From: Pardosa pseudoannulata
Taxonomy: Eukaryota > Arthropoda > Arachnida > Araneae > Lycosidae
DNA length: 64,000 nt
Direction of reading: 5' to 3'
Assembly (NCBI GenBank): GCA_032207245.1
Contig: CM063509.1
Span: 765,774-829,773, forward strand
Part shown: piece after piece, positions 52,001 to 64,000 of the stretch
Numbering within the stretch: the first letter of the stretch is position 1
How the letters are laid out: every line of letters starts with the position of its first letter
Position numbers and translations under genes: made by a program
Notes under the pieces: generated by a model
Database searches by the model: none
What the model saw: only the letters and a program-made list of their open reading frames with translations
What the model was told of the DNA's origin: nothing

Positions 52001-55000
52001 ATCAATTCTTTCGTCTTTAAAAGACCTACACGGTGATATGCATTGTTCCATGTTTCAACAGAAAATGGAGGAGTTATTTGGGTATATTTCCGAAAACAGC
52101 GGAAAATTCGCAAAATTCAACTACAGAAAATTTACACTTTCGCGATTCTGCTCTTATAAACAGAATGAATTATAATAAATATAGTATCAATCTCTTCGTC
52201 TTTAAGAGACCTACACGGTGATATGCATTGTTCCATGTTTCAACAGAAAATGGAGGAGTTATTTGGGTATATTTCCGAAAACAGCGGAAAATTCGCAAAA
52301 TTCAACTACAGAAAATTTACACTTTCGCGATTCTGCTCTTATAAACAGAATGAATTATAATAAATATAGTATCAATCTCTTCGTTTTTAAAAGACCTACA
52401 CGGTGATATGCATTGTTCCATGTTTCAACAGAAAATGGAGGAGTTATTTGGGTATATTTCCGAAAACAGCGGAAAATTCGCAAAATTCAACTACAGAAAA
52501 TTTACACGTTTCGCGATTCTGCTCTTATAAACAGAATGAATTATAATAAATATAGTATCAATCTCTTCGTCTTTAAGAGACCTACACGGTGATATGCATT
52601 GTTCCATGTTTCAACAGAAAATGGAGGAGTTATTTGGGTATATTTCCGAAAACAGCGGAAAATTCGCAAAATTCAACTACAGAAAATTTACACGTTCGCG
52701 ATTCTGCTCTTATAAACAGAATGAATTATAATAAATATAGTATCAATCTCTTCGTCTTTAAAAGACCTACACGGTGATATGCATTGTTCCATGTTTCAAC
52801 AGAAAATGGAGGAGTTATTTTGGTATATTTCCGAAAACAGCGGAAAATTCGCAAAATTCAACTACAGAAAATTTACACTTTCGCGATTCTGCTCTTATAA
52901 ACAGAATGAATTATAATAAATATAGTATCAATCTCTTCGTCTTTAAGAGACCTACACGGTGATATGCATTGTTCCATGTTTCAACAGAAAATGGAGGAGT
53001 TATTTGGGTATATTTCCGAAAACAGCGGAAAATTCGCAAAATTCAACTACAGAAAATTTACACGTTCGCGATTCTGCTCTTATAAACAGAATAAATTATA
53101 ATAAATATAGTATCAATCTCTTCGTCTTTAAGAGACCTACACGGTGATATGCATTGTTCCATGTTTCAACAGAAAATGGAGGAGTTATTTTGGTATATTT
53201 CCGAAAACAGCGGAAAATTCGCAAATTTCAACTACAGAAAATTTACACTTTCGCGATTCTGCTCTTATAAACAGAATGAATTATAATAAATATAGTATCA
53301 ATCTCTTCGTCTTTAAGAGACCTACACGGTGATATGCATTGTTCCATGTTTCAACAGAAAATGGAGGAGTTATTTGGGTATATTTCCGAAAACAGCGGAA
53401 AATTCGCAAAATTCAACTACAGAAAATTTACACTTTCGCGATTCTGCTCTTATAAACAGAATGAATTATAATAAATATAGTATCAATCTCTTCGTCTTTA
53501 AGAGACCTACACGGTGATATGCATTGTTCCATGTTTCAACAGAAAATGGAGGAGTTATTTGGGTATATTTCCGAAAACAGCGGAAAATTCGCAAAATTCA
53601 ACTACAGAAAATTTACTCTTTCGCGATTCTGCTCTTATAAACAGAATGAATTATAATAAATATAGTATCAATCTCTTCGTCTTTAAGAGACCTACACGGT
53701 GATATGCATTGTTCCATGTTTCAACAGAAAATGGAGGAGTTATTTGGGTATATTTCCGAAAACAGCGGAAAATTCGCAAAATTCAACTACAGAAAATTTA
53801 CACGTTCGCGATTCTGCTCTTATAAACAGAATGAATTATAATAAATATAGTATCAATCTCTTCGTCTTTAAAAGACCTACACGGTGATATGCATTGTTCC
53901 ATGTTTCAACAGAAAATGGAGGAGTTATTTGGGTATATTTCCGAAAACAGCGGAAAATTCGCAAAATTCAACTACAGAAAATTTACACTTTCGCGATTCT
54001 GCTCTTATAAACAGAATGAATTATAATAAATATAGTATCAATCTCTTCGTCTTTAAGAGACCTACACGGTGATATGCATTGTTCCATGTTTCAACAGAAA
54101 ATGGAGGAGTTATTTAGGTATATTTCCGAAAACAGCGGAAAATTCGCAAAATTCAACTACAGAAAATTTACACTTTCGCGATTCTGCTCTTATAAACAGA
54201 ATGAATTATAATAAATATAGTATCAATCTCTTCGTCTTTAAAAGACCTACACGGTGATATGCATTGTTCCATGTTTCAACAGAAAATGGAGGAGTTATTT
54301 GGTATATTTCCGAAAACAGCGGAAAATTCGCAAAATTCAACTACAGAAAATTTACACGTTCGCGATTCTGCTCTTATAAACAGAATGAATTATAATAAAT
54401 ATAGTATCAATCTCTTCGTCTTTAAGAGACCTACACGGTGATATGCATTGTTCCATGTTTCAACAGAAAATGGAGGAGTTATTTGGGTATATTTCCGAAA
54501 ACAGCGGAAAATTCGCAAAATTCAACTACAGAAAATTTACACGTTCGCGATTCTGCTCTTATAAACAGAATGAATTATAATAAATATAGTATCAATCTCT
54601 TCGTCTTTAAAAGACCTACACGGTGATATGCATTGTTCCATGTTTCAACAGAAAATGGAGGAGTTATTTGGGTATATTTCCGAAAACAGCGGAAAATTCG
54701 CAAAATTCAACTACAGAAAATTTACACGTTCGCGATTCTGCTCTTATAAACAGAATAAATTATAAAAAATATAGTATCAAACTCTTCGTCTTTAAAACAC
54801 CTACACGGTGATATGCATTGTTCCATGTTTCAACAGAAAATGGAGGAGTTATTTGGGTATATTTCCGAAAACAGCGGAAAATTCGCAAAATTCAACTACA
54901 GAAAATTTACACTTTCGCGATTCTGCTCTTATAAACAGAATGAATTATAATAAATATAGTATCAAAATCTTCGTCTTTAAAAGACCTACACGGTGATATG

Positions 55001-58000
55001 CATTGTTCCATGTTTCAACAGAAAATGGAGGAGTTATTTGGGTATATTTCCGAAAACAGCGGAAAATTCGCAAAATTCAACTACAGAAAATTTACACGTT
55101 CGCGATTCTGCTCTTATAAACATAATAAATTATAATAAATATAGTATCAATCTCTTCGTCTTTAAGAGACCTACACGGTGATATGCATTGTTCCATGTTT
55201 CAACAGAAAATGGAGGAGTTATTTGGGTATATTTCCGAAAACAGCGGAAAATTCGCAAAATTCAACTACAGAAAATTTACACGTTCGCGATTCTGCTCTT
55301 ATAAACAGAATGAATTATAATAAATATAGTATCAATCTCTTCGTCTTTAAGAGACCTACACGGTGATATGCATTGTTCCATGTTTCAACAGAAAATGGAG
55401 GAGTTATTTAGGTATATTTCCGAAAACAGCGGAAAATTCGCAAAATTCAACTACAGAAAATTTACACTTTCGCGATTCTGCTCTTATAAACAGAATGAAT
55501 TATAATAAATATAGTATCAATCTCTTCGTCTTTAAGAGACCTACACGGTGATATGCATTGTTCCATGTTTCAACAGAAAATGGAGGAGTTATTTGGGTAT
55601 ATTTCCGAAAACAGCGGAAAATTCGCAAAATTCAACTACAGAAAATTTACACTTTCGCGATTCTGCTCTTATAAACATAATGAATTATAATAAATATAGT
55701 ATCAATCTCTTCGTCTTTAAAAGACCTACACGGTGATATGCATTGTTCCATGTTTCAACAGAAAATGGAGGAGTTATTTGGGTATATTTCCGAAAACAGC
55801 GGAAAATTCGCAAAATTCAACTACAGAAAATTTACACTTTCGCGATTCTGCTCTTATAAACAGAATGAATTATAATAAATATAGTATCAATCTCTTCGTC
55901 TTTAAGAGACCTACACGGTGATATGCATTGTTCCATGTTTCAACAGAAAATGGAGGAGTTATTTTGGTATATTTCCGAAAACAGCGGAAAATTCGCAAAT
56001 TTCAACTACAGAAAATTTACACTTTCGCGATTCTGCTCTTATAAACAGAATGAATTATAATAAATATAGTATCAATCTCTTCTTTTTTAAAAGACCTACA
56101 CGGTGATATGCATTGTTCCATGTTTGAACAGAAAATGGAGGAGTTATTTGGGTATATTTCCGAAAACAGCGGAAAATTCGCAAAATTCAACTACAGAAAA
56201 TTTACACGTTCGCGATTCTGCTCTTATAAACAGAATGAATTATAATAAATATAGTATCAATCTCTTCGTCTTTAAGAGACCTACACGGTGATATGCATTG
56301 TTCCATGTTTCAACAGAAAATGGAGGAGTTATTTGGGTATATTTCCGAAAACAGTGGAAAATTCGCAAAATTCAACTACAGAAAATTTACACTTTCGCGA
56401 TTCTGCTCTTATAAACAGAATGAATTATAATAAATATAGTATCAATCTCTTCGTCTTTAAAAGACCTACACGGTGATATGCATTGTTCCATGTTTCAACA
56501 GAAAATGGAGGAGTTATTTGGTATATTTCCGAAAACAGCGGAAAATTCGCAAAATTCAACTACAGAAAATTTACACGTTCGCGATTCTGCTCTTATAAAC
56601 AGAATAAATTATATAAAATATAGTATCAAACTCTTCGTCTTTAAAAGACCTACACGGTGATATGCATTGTTCCATGTTTCAACAGAAAATGGAGGAGTTA
56701 TTTGGTATATTTCCGAAAACAGCGGAAAATTCGCAAATATCAACTACAGAAAATTTACACGTTCGCGATTCTGCTCTTATAAACAGAATAAATTATATAA
56801 AATATAGTATCAAACTCTTCGTCTTTAAAAGACCTACACGGTGATATGCAATGTTCCATGTTTCAACAGAAAATGGAGGAGTTATTTGGGTATATTTCCG
56901 AAAACAGTGAAAAATTCGCAAAATTCAACTACAGAAAATTTACACGTTCGCGATTCTGCTCTTATAAACATAATGAATTATAATAAATATAGTATCAATC
57001 TCTTCGTCTTTAAAAGACCTACACGGTGATATGCATTGTTCCATGTTTCAACAGAAAATGGAGGAGTTATTTGGGTATATTTCCGAAAACAGCGGAAAAT
57101 TCGCAAAATTCAACTACAGAAAATTTACACTTTCGCGATTCTGCTCTTATAAACAGAATGAATTATAATAAATATAGTATCAATCTCTTCGTCTTTAAGA
57201 GACCTACACGGTGATATGCATTGTTCCATGTTTCAACAGAAAATGGAGGAGTTATTTGGGTATATTTCCGAAAACAGCGGAAAATTCGCAAAATTCAACT
57301 ACAGAAAATTTACACTTTCGCGATTCTGCTCTTATAAACAGAATGAATTATAATAAATATAGTATCAAACTCTTCGTCTTTAAAAGACCTACACGGTGAT
57401 ATGCATTGTTCCATGTTTCAACAGAAAATGGAGGAGTTATTTGGGTATATTTCCGAAAACAGCGGAAAATTCGCAAAATTCAACTACAGAAAATTTACAT
57501 GTTCGCGATTCTGCTCTTATAAACAGAATGAATTATAATAAATATAGTATCAATCTCTTCGTCTTTAAGAGACCTACACGGTGATATGCATTGTTCCATG
57601 TTTCAACAGAAAATGGAGGAGTTATTTGAATATATTTCCGAAAACAGCGTAAAATTCGCAAAATTCAACTACAGAAAATTTACACGTTCGCGATTTTGCT
57701 TTTATAAACAGAATAAATTATATAAAATATAGTATCAAACTCTTCATATTTAAAAGACCTACACGGTGATATGCATTGTTCCATGTTTCAACAGAAAATG
57801 GAGGAGTTATTTAGGTATATTTCCGAAAACAGCGGAAAATTCGCAAAATTCAACTACAGAAAATTTACACTTTCGCGATTCTGCTCTTATAAACAGAATG
57901 AATTATAATACATATAGTATCAATCTCTTCGTCTTTAAAAGACCTACACGGTGATATGCATTGTTCCATGTTTCAACAGAAAATGGAGGAGTTATTTGGG

Positions 58001-61000
58001 TATATTTCCGAAAACAGCGGAAAATTCGCAAAATTCAACTACAGAAACTTTACATGTTCGCGATTCTGCTCTTATAAACAGAATGAATTATAATAAATAT
58101 AGTATCAATCTCTTCGTCTTTAAAAGACCTACACGGTGATATGCATTGTTCCATGTTTCAACAGAAAATGGAGGAGTTATTTAGGTATATTTCCGAAAAC
58201 AGCGGAAAATTCGCAAAATTCAACTACAGAAAATTTACACTTTCGCGATTCTGCTCTTATAAACAGAATGAATTATAATAAATATAGTATCAATCTCTTC
58301 GTCTTTAAGAGACCTACACGGTGATATGCATTGTTCCATGTTTCAACAGAAAATGGAGGAGTTATTTGGGTATATTTCCGAAAACAGCGGAAAATTCGCA
58401 AAATTCAACTACAGAAAATTTACACTTTCGCGATTCTGCTCTTATAAACAGAATGAATTATAATAAATATAGTATCAATCTCTTCGTCTTTAAGAGACCT
58501 ACACGGTGATATGCATTGTTCCATGTTTCAACAGAAAATGGAGGAGTTATTTGGGTATATTTCCGAAAACAGCGGAAAATTCGCAAAATTCAACTACAGA
58601 AAATTTACACTTTCGCGATTCTGCTCTTATAAACAGAATGAATTATAATAAATATAGTATCAATCTCTTCGTCTTTAAAAGACCTACACGGTGATATGCA
58701 TTGTTCCATGTTTCAACAGAAAATGGAGGAGTTATTTAGGTATATTTCCGAAAACAGCGGAAAATTCGCAAAATTCAACTACAGAAAATTTACACTTTCG
58801 CGATTCTGCTCTTATAAACAGAATGAATTATAATAAATATATTATCAATCTCTTCGTCTTTAAGAGACCTACACGGTGATATGCATTGTTCCATGTTTCA
58901 ACAGAAAATGGAGGAGTTATTTGGGTATATTTCCGAAAACAGCGGAAAATTCGCAAAATTCAACTACAGAAAATTTACACTTTCGCGATTCTGCTCTTAT
59001 AAACAGAATAAATTATATAAAATATAGTATCAAACTCTTCGTCTTTAAAAGACCTACACGGTGATATGCAATTTTCCATGTTTCAACAGAAAATGGAGGA
59101 GTTATTTAGGTATATTTCCGAAAACAGCGGAAAATTCGCAAAATTCAACTACAGAAAATTTACACTTTCGCGATTCTGCTCTTATAAACAGAATGAATTA
59201 TAATAAATATAGTATCAATCTCTTCGTCTTTAAGAGACCTACACGGTGATATGCATTGTTCCATGTTTCAACAGAAAATGGAGGAGTTATTTGAATATAT
59301 TTCCGAAAACAGCGGAAAATTCGCAAAATTCAACTACAGAAAATTTACACTTTCGCGATTCTGCTCTTATAAACAGAATAAATTATATAAAATATAGTAT
59401 CAAACTCTTCGTCTTTAAAAGACCTACACGGTGATATGCATTGTTCCATGTTTCAACAGAAAATGGAGGAGTTATTTGGGTATATTTCCGAAAACAGCGG
59501 AAAATTCGCAAAATTCAACTACAGAAAATTTACATGTTCGCGATTCTGCTCTTATAAACAGAATAAATTATAAAAAATATAGTATCAAACTCTTCGTCTT
59601 TAAAAGACCTACACGGTGATATGCAATTTTCCATGTTTCAACAGAAAATGGAGGAGTTATTTAGGTATATTTCCGAAAACAGCGGAAAATTCGCAAAATT
59701 CAACTACAGAAAATTTACACTTTCGCGATTCTGCTCTTATAAACAGAATGAATTATAATAAATATAGTATCAAACTCTTCGTCTTTAAAAGACCTACACG
59801 GTGATATGCATTGTTCCATGTTTCAACAGAAAATGGAGGAGTTATTTAGGTATATTTCCGAAAACAGCGGAAAATTCGCAAAATTCAACTACAGAAAATT
59901 TACACTTTCGCGATTCTGCTCTTATAAACAGAATGAATTATAATAAATATAGTATCAATCTCTTCGTCTTTAAGAGACCTACACGGTGATATGCATTGTT
60001 CCATGTTTCAACAGAAAATGGAGGAGTTATTTAGGTGTATTTCCGAAAACAGCGGAAAATTCGCAAAATTCAACTACAGAAAATTTACACTTTCGCGATT
60101 CTGCTCTTATAAACAGAATGAATTATAATAAATATAGTATCAATCTCTTCGTCTTTAAGAGACCTACACGGTGATATGCATTGTTCCATGTTTCAACAGA
60201 AAATGGAGGAGTTATTTTGGTATATTTCCGAAAACAGCGGAAAATTCGCAAAATTCAACTACAGAAAATTTACATGTTCGCGATTCTGCTCTTATAAACA
60301 GAATGAATTATAATACATATAGTATCAAACTCTTCGTCTTTAAAAGACCTACACGGTGATATGCATTGTTCCATGTTTCAACAGAAAATGGAGGAGTTAT
60401 TTTAATATATTTCCGAAAACAGCGGAAAATTCGCAAAATTCAACTACAGAAAATTTACACGTTCGCGATTCTGCTCTTATAAACAGAATAAATTATATAA
60501 AATATAGTATCAAACTCTTCGTCTTTAAAAGACCTACACGGTGATATGCATTGTTCCATGTTTCAACAGAAAATGGAGGAGTTATTTGGGTATATTTCCG
60601 AAAACAGCGGAAAATTCGCAAAATTCAACTACAGAAAATTTACATGTTCGCGATTCTGCTCTTATAAACAGAATGAATTATAATAAATATAGTATCAAAC
60701 TCTTCGTCTTTAAAAGACCTACACGGTGATATGCATTGTTCCATGTTTCAACAGAAAATGGAGGAGTTATTTAGGTATATTTCCGAAAACAGCGGAAAAT
60801 TCGCAAAATTCAACTACAGAAAATTTACACTTTCGCGATTCTGCTCTTATAAACAGAATGAATTATAAAAAATATAGTATCAATCTCTTCGTCTTTAAGA
60901 GACCTACACGGTGATATGCATTGTTCCATGTTTCAACAGAAAATGGAGGAGTTATTTGGGTATATTTCCGAAAACAGCGGAAAATTCGCAAAATTCAACT

Positions 61001-63870
61001 ACAGAAAATTTACACTTTCGCGATTCTGCTCTTATAAACAGAATGAATTATAATAAATATATTATCACTCTCTTCGTCTTTAAGAGACCTACACGGTGAT
61101 ATGCATTGTTCCATGTTTCAACAGAAAATGGAGGAGTTATTTGGGTATATTTCCGAAAACAGCGGAAAATTCGCAAAATTCAACTACAGAAAATTTACAC
61201 TTTCGCGATTCTGCTCTTATAAACAGAATAAATTATATAAAATATAGTATCAAACTCTTCGTCTTTAAAAGACCTACACGGTGATATGCATTGTTCCATG
61301 TTTCAACAGAAAATGGAGGAGTTATTTGATTATATTTCCGAAAACAGCGGAAAATTCGCAAAATTCAACTACAGAAAATTTACACTTTCGCGATTCTGCT
61401 CTTATAAACAGAATGAATTATAATAAATATAGTATCAATCTCTTCGTCTTTAAGAGACCTACACGGTGATATGCATTGTTCCATGTTTCAACAGAAAATG
61501 GAGGAGTTATTTAGGTATATTTCCGAAAACAGCGGAAAATTCGCAAAATTCAACTACAGAAAATTTACACTTTCGCGATTCTGCTCTTATAAACAGAATG
61601 AATTATAATAAATATAGTATCAATCTCTTCGTCTTTAAGAGACCTACACGGTGATATGCATTGTTCCATGTTTCAACAGAAAATGGAGGAGTTATTTAGG
61701 TATATTTCCGAAAACAGCGGAAAATTCGCAAAATTCAACTACAGAAAATTTACACTTTCGCGATTCTGCTCTTATAAACAGAATGAATTATAATAAATAT
61801 AGTATCAATCTCTTCGTCTTTAAGAGACCTACACGGTGATATGCATTGTTCCATGTTTCAACAGAAAATGGAGGAGTTATTGAGGTATATTTCCGAAAAC
61901 AGCGGAAAATTCGCAAAATTCAACTACAGAAAATTTACATGTTCGCGATTCTGCTCTTATAAACAGAATAAATTATAAAAAATATAGTATCAAACTCTTC
62001 GTCTTTAAAAGACCTACACGGTGATATGCATTGTTCCATGTTTCAACAGAAAATGGAGGAGTTATTTAGGTATATTTCCGAAAACAGCGGAAAATTCGCA
62101 AAATTCAACTACAGAAAATTTACACTTTCGCGATTCTGCTCTTATAAACAGAATGAATTATAATACATATAGTATCAAACTCTTCGTCTTTAAAAGACCT
62201 ACACGGTGATATGCAATGTTCCATGTTTCAACAGAAAATGGAGGAGTTATTTAGGTATATTTCCGAAAACAGCGGAAAATTCGCAAAATTCAACTACAGA
62301 AAATTTACACTTTCGCGATTCTGCTCTTATAAACAGAATGAATTATAAAAAATATAGTATCAAAGTCTTCGTCTTTAAAAGACCTACACGGTGATATGCA
62401 TTGTTCCATGTTTCAACAGAAAATGGAGGAGTTATTTGGGTATATTTCCGAAAACAGCGGAAAATTCGCAAAATTCAACTACAGAAAATTTACACTTTCG
62501 CGATTCTGCTCTTATAAACAGAATGAATTATAATAAATATAGTATCAATCTCTTCGTCTTTAAGAGACCTACACGGTGATATGCATTGTTCCATGTTTCA
62601 ACAGAAAATGGAGGAGTTATTTGAATATATTTCAGAAAACAGCGGAAAATTCGCAAAATTCAACTACAGAAAATTTACACGTTCGCGATTCTGCTCTTAT
62701 AAACAGAATAAATTATATAAAATATAGTATCAAACTCTTCGTCTTTAAAAGACCTACACGGTGATATGCATTGTTCCATGTTTCAACAGAAAATGGAGGA
62801 GTTATTTGTATATATTTCCGAAAACAGCGGAAAATTCGCAAAATTCAACTACAGAAAATTTACACTTTCGCGATTCTGCTCTTATAAACAGAATGAATTA
62901 TAAAAAATATAGTATCAATCTCTTCGTCTTTAAGAGACCTACACGGTGATATGCATTGTTCCATGTTTCAACAGAAAATGGAGGAGTTATTTAGGTATAT
63001 TTCCGAAAACAGCGGAAAATTCGCAAAATTCAACTACAGAAAATTTACACTTTCGCGATTCTGCTCTTATAAACAGAATGAATTATAATAAATATAGTAT
63101 CAAACTCTTCGTCTTTAAAAGACCTACACGGTGATATGCATTGTTCCATGTTTCAACAGAAAATGGAGGAGTTATTTAGGTATATTTCCGAAAACAGCGG
63201 AAAATTCGCAAAATTCAACTACAGAAAATTTACACTTTCGCGATTCTGCTCTTATAAACAGAATGAATTATAATAAATATAGTATCAATCTCTTCGTCTT
63301 TAAGAGACCTACACGGTGATATGCATTGTTCCATGTTTCAACAGAAAATGGAGGAGTTATTTAGGTATATTTCCGAAAACAGCGGAAAATTCGCAAAATT
63401 CAACTACAGAAAATTTACACTTTCGCGATTCTGCTCTTATAAACAGAATGAATTATAATAAATATAGTATCAATCTCTTCGTCTTTAAGAGACCTACACG
63501 GTGATATGCATTGTTCCATGTTTCAACAGAAAATGGAGGAGTTATTTAGGTATATTTCCGAAAACAGCGGAAAATTCGCAAAATTCAACTACAGAAAATT
63601 TACACTTTCGCGATTCTGCTCTTATAAACAGAATGAATTATAATAAATATAGTATCATTCTCTTCGTCTTTAAGAGACCTACACGGTGATATGCATTGTT
63701 CCATGTTTCAACAGAAAATGCAGGAGTTATTTGGGTATATTTCCGAAAACAGCGGAAAATTCGCAAAATTCAACTACAGAAAATTTACACGTTCACGATT
63801 TTGCTCCTATAAACAGAATAAATTATATAAAATATAGTATCAAACTCTTCATCTTTAAAAGACCTACACG
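49073..63870. repeat. Array segment dominated by CTTTCGCG (T106) monomers
   Basis: T106 units form the majority here: of the 34 units starting from 57,766 to 63,871, 25 have CTTTCGCG. TTTAGGTATATT (A48) and TTTAAGAGACC (G174) are common in the same units. Runs of near-identical neighbours occur, for example 50,183-50,737, and 63,131-63,315 is identical to 63,316-63,500. These suggest recent local amplification. Two diverged units sharing GATTTTGCT and CTTCAT in place of CTTCGT lie at 57,581 and 63,686, exactly 6,105 bp (33 monomers) apart. No gene or insertion is present. Confidence 0.75.
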
Positions 63871-64000
63871 GTGATATGCATTGTTCCATGTTTCAACAGA
63901 AAATGGAGGAGTTATTTGGGTATATTTCCGAAAACAGCGGAAAATTCGCAAAATTCAACTACAGAAAATTTACATGTTCGCGATTCTGCTCTTATAAACA
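63871..64000. repeat. Partial A-type monomer at the right edge
   Basis: The last 130 bases are an ordinary A-type unit with ACATGTTCGCG (T105), cut off at CTTATAAACA. Nothing suggests the end of the array, so it continues beyond the window. Confidence 0.95.

Larger units (their letters stand above)
1..64000. repeat. 185-bp AT-rich satellite DNA array, about 346 head-to-tail monomers
   Basis: Seen directly: the same 185-base unit recurs from the first to the last base, always in the same orientation, with no unique sequence between units. Successive copies of GTGATATGCATTGTTCC fall 185 bases apart almost everywhere. Exceptions are mostly 184-base units, with a few of 181, 183 and 186 and one of 137. 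Divergence between typical monomers is a handful of substitutions, concentrated at recurring positions. Consensus composition is about 33% G+C with about eight CpG dinucleotides per unit. Known biology: long homogeneous arrays of nucleosome-sized monomers are eukaryotic satellites of centromeric or other heterochromatic blocks. Inference: this is an internal piece of a longer array. The family and host are not recognised. There is no unrelated insertion and no gene anywhere in it. Confidence 0.98.

Noticed and set aside
125..64000. A 62-codon open frame in almost every monomer, from GTG at position 1 to TGA overlapping the next unit
   Set aside because: It starts at GTG, which is not a normal eukaryotic start. 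The unit at 865 has ATG only by a chance substitution. It recurs hundreds of times in a non-coding tandem array, and 185 is not a multiple of 3. Frequent 1-base deletions shift it without sign of repair. The protein has no recognisable domain. Conservation is explained by repeat homogenisation.
1..64000. CRISPR array
   Set aside because: The full 185-base unit is conserved with no repeat/spacer division, no unique spacers and no cas genes. The unit is far too long for a CRISPR repeat.
1..64000. Human-type alpha satellite or another named centromeric family
   Set aside because: Monomer length (185, not 171) does not fit and I recognise no known satellite sequence. A family name would be a guess.
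1..64000. Transposon or retroelement insertions inside the array
   Set aside because: The 185-base register runs through the whole window with no inserted unrelated sequence, target-site duplication or terminal repeat.

Overview
The whole 64,000-base window is one uninterrupted tandem satellite array. The unit is an AT-rich monomer of 185 bp (about 33% G+C, counted on the consensus), repeated head to tail in a single orientation about 346 times. Both window edges cut through a monomer, so the array continues on each side. I find no protein-coding gene, RNA gene, transposon or unique spacer. Continuous 185-bp satellite DNA on this scale, with higher-order repeat structure, points to a eukaryotic chromosome, most likely pericentromeric, centromeric or other constitutive heterochromatin. 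I do not recognise the satellite family and cannot name the species from sequence alone. Monomers of about 150 to 190 bp are typical of centromeric satellites in many plants and animals.

Monomer numbering used below: position 1 is the G of the GTGATATG that follows CCTACACG. Conserved landmarks are an NsiI site ATGCAT (6-11), phased A4 tracts (30-98), a 6-bp dyad TTTCCG/CGGAAA with a 7-base centre (55-73), an NruI site TCGCGA (108-113), and a second dyad GTCTTT-A-AAAGAC (166-178) that contains a DraI site. Most variation falls at a few recurring positions: 11, 48-50, 105/106, 131, 135, 142-144, 159, 161 and 174. These diagnostic positions define subfamilies.

Layout. 1-124 is the tail of a diverged (B-type) monomer. 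125 to about 5,490 is dominated by C105-G106 monomers and shows an 11-monomer (about 2,035 bp) periodicity. About 5.5-16.9 kb is a mixture, with a small cluster of related 184-bp variants at 10.7-12.1 kb. About 17-22 kb shows a 17-monomer periodicity. 24.5-45.4 kb contains the diverged B-type monomers and their A/B chimeras, three copies of a GCATGC-containing junction variant, and the only large internal deletion (48 bp, near 32,566). 41,489-48,888 carries the clearest hidden structure, a 10-monomer higher-order repeat of exactly 1,850 bp. 49-64 kb is increasingly made of T106 ('CTTTCGCG') monomers and includes pairs of identical neighbours.

The exact multiples of 185 bp between rare shared variants, the A/B chimeras and the left-to-right subfamily gradient together record unequal exchange and gene conversion within the array. 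Each monomer carries a 62-codon open frame, but I read it as a by-product of the repeat and not as a gene.
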